From the NCBI GenBank assembly GCA_013407085.1, contig JACCGJ010020027.1, forward strand, positions 1-64,000: a stretch of DNA of 64,000 nt, in the 5' to 3' direction. Shown here piece after piece: positions 60,321 to 64,000 of this stretch (positions are counted from its first letter, which is position 1; the number at the start of each line of letters is the position of its first letter). The notes beneath the pieces were generated by a model that ran no database searches, was not told the origin of the DNA, and saw nothing but the letters and a program-made list of their open reading frames with translations. Origin of the DNA: Atriophallophorus winterbourni (Eukaryota > Platyhelminthes > Trematoda > Plagiorchiida > Microphallidae). The translations under genes were made by a program, and so were the position numbers.

Positions 60321-60988
60321 CACTTTTCAGAACTATCGTTCGCCTTATAGGGCATCGTTTGATAACAGTTTCAATATGCAGTCTTTAAGTTGCTTCTAAA
60401 AAATGATTTTGAGCGTCCACATAATTGAGGCACTAGTGATTGTTGATTCTGATTCGTCAATTTTATCTACGCATGTGCATACTCATGAGTTGCCGCTTAA
60501 TCTACTTTTCAATGAAAGCCAACTGTATGAGAGGTTTGTATTTTTCCTTGCTGGATTTAGTAAGTCAGTGATGATGTATCGTGTCAAGTGGTACGATTCA
60601 TTTCATTTGGGTTCAAACGAAATACAAAAATTGTCATTCTGCGCTTCGTCATTATCATGGAGAGTATTATACCGGTAGCAAGTGCCAAGTGCTTAACTAC
60701 TATACAACCATGACCTAAAAAGCTACTGAACAGCTACAGAAGATTAGGCACAGACACATTGAGATGAGGTGCCTACACATACAATGAAACATGGATTCAA
60801 TCACACGTTGTACGCGAGCAGAGCGACATCACAGCTTCCACTGCCACGCATCATAACAAGCCCTCATCGTCACATCTTGCCCGCATAGAACATTACGCAA
60901 ACAATCCCAGATGCGTAGAATCTTAAACGTTGTTTGGGTAACTGTGAGACGAAAATTCGTGATACTGTGTTCATGTGACCTCTATCCA
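60321..60988. other. Intergenic, nothing recognised
   Basis: A 91-codon frame at 60403-60678 has no recognisable similarity or splice context. Confidence 0.35.
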
Positions 60989-61084
60989 TCAGTCTAGGCC
61001 TGAGCAACCTGGCAGTATCTTAGCCCACGTGCAGTCTCTGACTATGCGGCACTTCGCCTGGATCAGGCTTGTGCTTTCATACAA
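60989..61084 (+). mobile_element. S element, 3' 95 bases
   Basis: gtctaggcctgagcaacc to gctttcatac. Confidence 0.7.
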
Positions 61085-61849
61085 TCATGCACCCATCAGC
61101 ATGGTATGAGTAGCTCTGTTGGTGCTTGAAGGACGCAGCCCAGTATAGCTCGATGGGCCACGGAGGTATAAAGACCATCTCACCACGTGACTGTAATATC
61201 ATAATTTTATATCTTTTCATAAAAATTTCTAAATGCTACGACGCAACGCCCAATCAGAATGACCACTCGTGCACCGAACCTTAAGTGGACAAGATGCAAC
61301 TACACGACTGGATCGGTTGAAAACCGGTACCTGATCAGAAAAGCAGTTCATCGGGATAATTCGATGAACACGTCATTGTTGGTTGAACCGCTGGACCTTG
61401 GCCGATATCAATAGTGAAACGGCGCGATTTTGGCGAGTCTGGTGATTGACTACCGAAACCGATTCTGTTCGATAAACGGGTGCAGACAACCTGGAGATTA
61501 ATAGAGGTGACAATTCAAAACAAAATCTTCAAATGTTTGGATAAAAAAGTAACAAGTCCACTTTAAATAATGATGTCGCCACAATCGTAGCGTGTAACAT
61601 ATTCCGGGTGCCAAGTCAAAGATTTGGCGCACTGGCAAGAAGAAACTCGCCGTAGCAGTAGGCTCAGCGGGTGTTATTTGTTTACCTGGGTGAGCTGGTT
61701 AATGAAAACCTTAAACAAAATAAACAAAAATACTCATTTGCATGCATTTCCATCACATACACGCATACAAATGAGGATTCTTTCAAGTCTATGAGATTAA
61801 AAAGGTTGATCGTGCTAACCTTATGCAGCAGTGGCTCAAAATCTCATGC
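61085..61849. other. Intergenic; short D fragment only
   Basis: 61735-61775 (catttgcatgcatttccatc) matches the start of a family D unit. The rest is unrecognised. Confidence 0.4.
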
Positions 61850-61960
61850 ATGAAAGCACAAGCCTGGTCCAGGCAAAGTACCGCACAGCCAGGGACTGTA
61901 CGTGGGCTGAGATACTGTCAGGTTGCCCAGGCTTAGACAGATATGGGGTAAAAAATAGAA
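61850..61960 (-). mobile_element. S element, 3' half
   Basis: atgaaagcacaagcctggtcc to gacagatatggggt. Confidence 0.7.
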
Positions 61961-62167
61961 GCTAATACCTTACACAATATGGTTACAAACCGAAGACAAC
62001 ATCGTTTAGTTTGAGTTCGCATATTTCACGCTAACACATTCTGCTGTCTCTGAAATACACAAAATCGTCAGTTCCACAAAATTTCCGAATGCCATTCGGA
62101 GGTCTATGAACACCATGATAGTTGTTCAAGTAACTGGTGGATTGTGAATATTTGATCTATAATACCT

Positions 62168-62335
62168 TGGTAGGATGTGCGATCATTCAGTACTTCTGTG
62201 CTGCTCGGGTAACACCGATAGTGAGCTGCATGCAGAAACCCGCTGGATTCTCACTACCATTTCTATTTTCTTTCTCATATCTGTCTAGGCCTGGCCAACT
62301 TGATAGTGCCTTGACCCAAATGCCATTTATGACCG
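62168..62335 (+). mobile_element. S element, diverged
   Basis: acttctgtgctgctcgg, tagtgagctgcatgcag and ctgtctaggcctggcc; tail lost. Confidence 0.65.
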
Positions 62336-63440
62336 CTTGATATTCAACCGGTGAAGCAAGATGGAATCAAACTGATAAGCTGATGATTTTCAAAGGAATC
62401 ACGCTGTCCCGTTTCAGAAATCGGTACGATTTATGAATCACTCAAAAACGTAGCTACGCGTTTCGCAGTACAAATATAAGAAACAGCATTCACGTTTGCA
62501 AGCTACAGCGAAAACACCAAATTATCACAACCTTACACCCTGTGGTGTTTAGGTTTTTGGGGTCTAGCGTGGATCCTCGTCTGAGTCAAAGCCTTATGAG
62601 AAATCGCGCATGTACTGCTAATCAATCCATGTTTAAAAAATGGTCTCCGGTATTATATCGCTGATGCCTAACTGCTCGCAGCCCGTTGTTCAAATAGGAT
62701 TGAACAATAAAAGCCGCAAGGAAGCTGTTTGCCGATGTTGTTTTACTTATTCGCCCAATTCAATTAGTGTTTGCATGTGTCAGCACATTCCTTTTTAAGT
62801 ATAATTACACCGTGATTGTATTGCAGTAAAGCGTATCAATAGGCGCTATCGTTGCTGATCTGTTGTCTTTGGTGATGATTATTTTAAGTTCCAACTTGAT
62901 GGCAATGATGATTTAAACGATTATTCTCTAATAAATTGTTTCACATCAACAACGAAGCAACAGAGGAGACGCTGTTAATATTATGATCGAGACATTTTTA
63001 TTACTATTAATATAATAAGTAGTATATGTCAACCGTTAGGAAGCGTATTGCACAGCTTACCTCATCAAAGAAATTTTCCAAAGCTACGGCGTTACGCGTT
63101 CCAGGTGCGAGCGAGGATGAGTCATTTGAATTCTGTGGAAAAATATGAAATCGATACATAATTTTTAATACAAATGACACATTTGGATATGGTTGGAGTA
63201 CCGTTAGTCCGTCGTTTATTTTCAGGCATTTTCTACATCCAAATTACGCTAGGAAATGATAGGAAGCCTGAAGGTATCACGGCCCGTGTACAGTTCATCT
63301 GTGAGTAGCAATAAATGATAATCTACATGGGATTTTAGACATGAATCGTATCGCGAGAAAATGGACCCATATTTTATGTACAATCGCTTTTCTAATTTAT
63401 TAATGAAGGCAGTCTGAATGATGAACGGCTTCGGTGTCGT
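62336..63440. other. Intergenic, AT-rich, nothing recognised
   Basis: No coding or repeat signal found. Confidence 0.4.
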
Positions 63441-63442
63441 TG

Positions 63443-63761
63443 TGTATGTATGTATGAAATCACAAGCCTGATCGAGGCAGTGTCGCACAGTCAAAGACTG
63501 CACGTGGGCTAAGATACTGTCAGGTCGCCCAGGCCCAGACAGTTATTGGAAAAGAAAATAGCAATGACAGTGAAAATCCAGCGTGTATTCGCATGCAGCT
63601 CGCACAGAAATGCTGCACGATTGCACATCCGTCGTTGTGCAGCAAAGCATAAGCCACTATACCTGATAGTATCTTAGCCCACGTGCAGTCTTTAACTGTG
63701 CGGCACTTTGCCTGGATCAGGCTTCTGATTTCATACATACATACATACATACATACACTAT
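63443..63761. mobile_element. Two S elements in inverted, convergent-head arrangement
   Basis: 63443-63633 is a - copy with its tail at the left (gtatgtatgtatgaaatc). 63660-63761 is a + copy of the 3' part with a 6-unit CATA tail at the right. The heads meet near 63640. Confidence 0.75.
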
Positions 63762-63850
63762 ACCTAATCACAAATAACAACGGTACAGCCAATGTGGAAT
63801 GTGCGAAAAATAACTGTAGAGGGATAACGAGATAATGTGTAAAACAGTAT

Positions 63851-64000
63851 GTATGTATGTATGAAAGCACAAGGCTGATCCAAGCAAAGTGCGGCACAGT
63901 TAGAGACTGCACGTGGGCGAAGATACTGTCAGGTTGCCCAGACCCAGACAGATATGAGGAAGAAAAAAGAACAGGAAATGGTAGTTAGATTCCAGCTTGT
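63851..64000 (-). mobile_element. S element, cut by the window end
   Basis: Starts gtatgtatgtatgtatgaaagc and runs off the window at the gactccagc-equivalent (gattccagc). Confidence 0.75.

Noticed and set aside
9546..64000. Repeated, regularly similar short units as a CRISPR array
   Set aside because: Units are dispersed, in both orientations and in eukaryotic introns, with retroposon tails and target duplications.
1..64000. tRNA, rRNA and snRNA genes
   Set aside because: None was recognised by eye on either strand; a covariance-model scan would be decisive.

Overview
This window looks like nuclear DNA of a flatworm, most likely a trematode fluke. The evidence is one widely spaced GT-AG spliced gene, introns dense with CR1-like and RTE-like LINEs, Penelope-like and Ty3/gypsy debris, and a very abundant short retroposon. 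The assignment is by inference; no ribosomal or mitochondrial marker is present.

The only host gene I can support is a complete ASCC3 homologue on the + strand: 33 coding exons from 10964 to 58623. Joining them at GT/AG sites keeps one open frame of 2282 codons. ASCC3 is the Ski2-like tandem-cassette helicase of the ASC-1 complex (alkylation repair and ribosome quality control). Cassette 1 is in exons 7-17 ([12 protein letters not shown]) and cassette 2 in exons 20-30 ([12 protein letters not shown]). The N-terminal region is in exons 1-6 and the last Sec63/FN3-like part in exons 31-33.

Layout. 1-5350 (- strand): a near full-length CR1-clade LINE ('LINE A') with both ORFs intact, next to a 5'-truncated copy of the same family. 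5560-10350 (+): broken 'LINE B' copies, one nested inside a LINE A copy. 10950-58623: ASCC3. Its introns hold over 30 copies of a ~230-bp retroposon ('S element', (ATAC)n tail), six or more fragments of an RTE-like LINE ('LINE R'), Penelope-like (PLE) remnants (GIY-YIG endonuclease, reverse transcriptase with YVDD), head-to-head gypsy gag and integrase remnants, and an ORF-bearing repeat ('G'). 58624-64000: intergenic, with S elements and a PLE end; no gene seen.

The most unusual signal is a set of hammerhead-ribozyme-like motifs of two kinds. The alpha kind (CTGACGA, hairpin GCTTCTG/CAGAAGC, then GAAACGTT) lies in PLE-type repeats; two copies form an inverted pair around a GIY-YIG endonuclease fragment at 48640-49640. 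The beta kind (CTGATGA, stem II, GAAACCGGT) sits in ~200-212 bp units, tandem at 12555-12890 and inverted at 52845-53330, resembling metazoan retrozymes. Both have a very short palindromic helix III, as reported for PLE and retrozyme hammerheads. Several lie in sense orientation in ASCC3 introns, where they could in principle cut the pre-mRNA.
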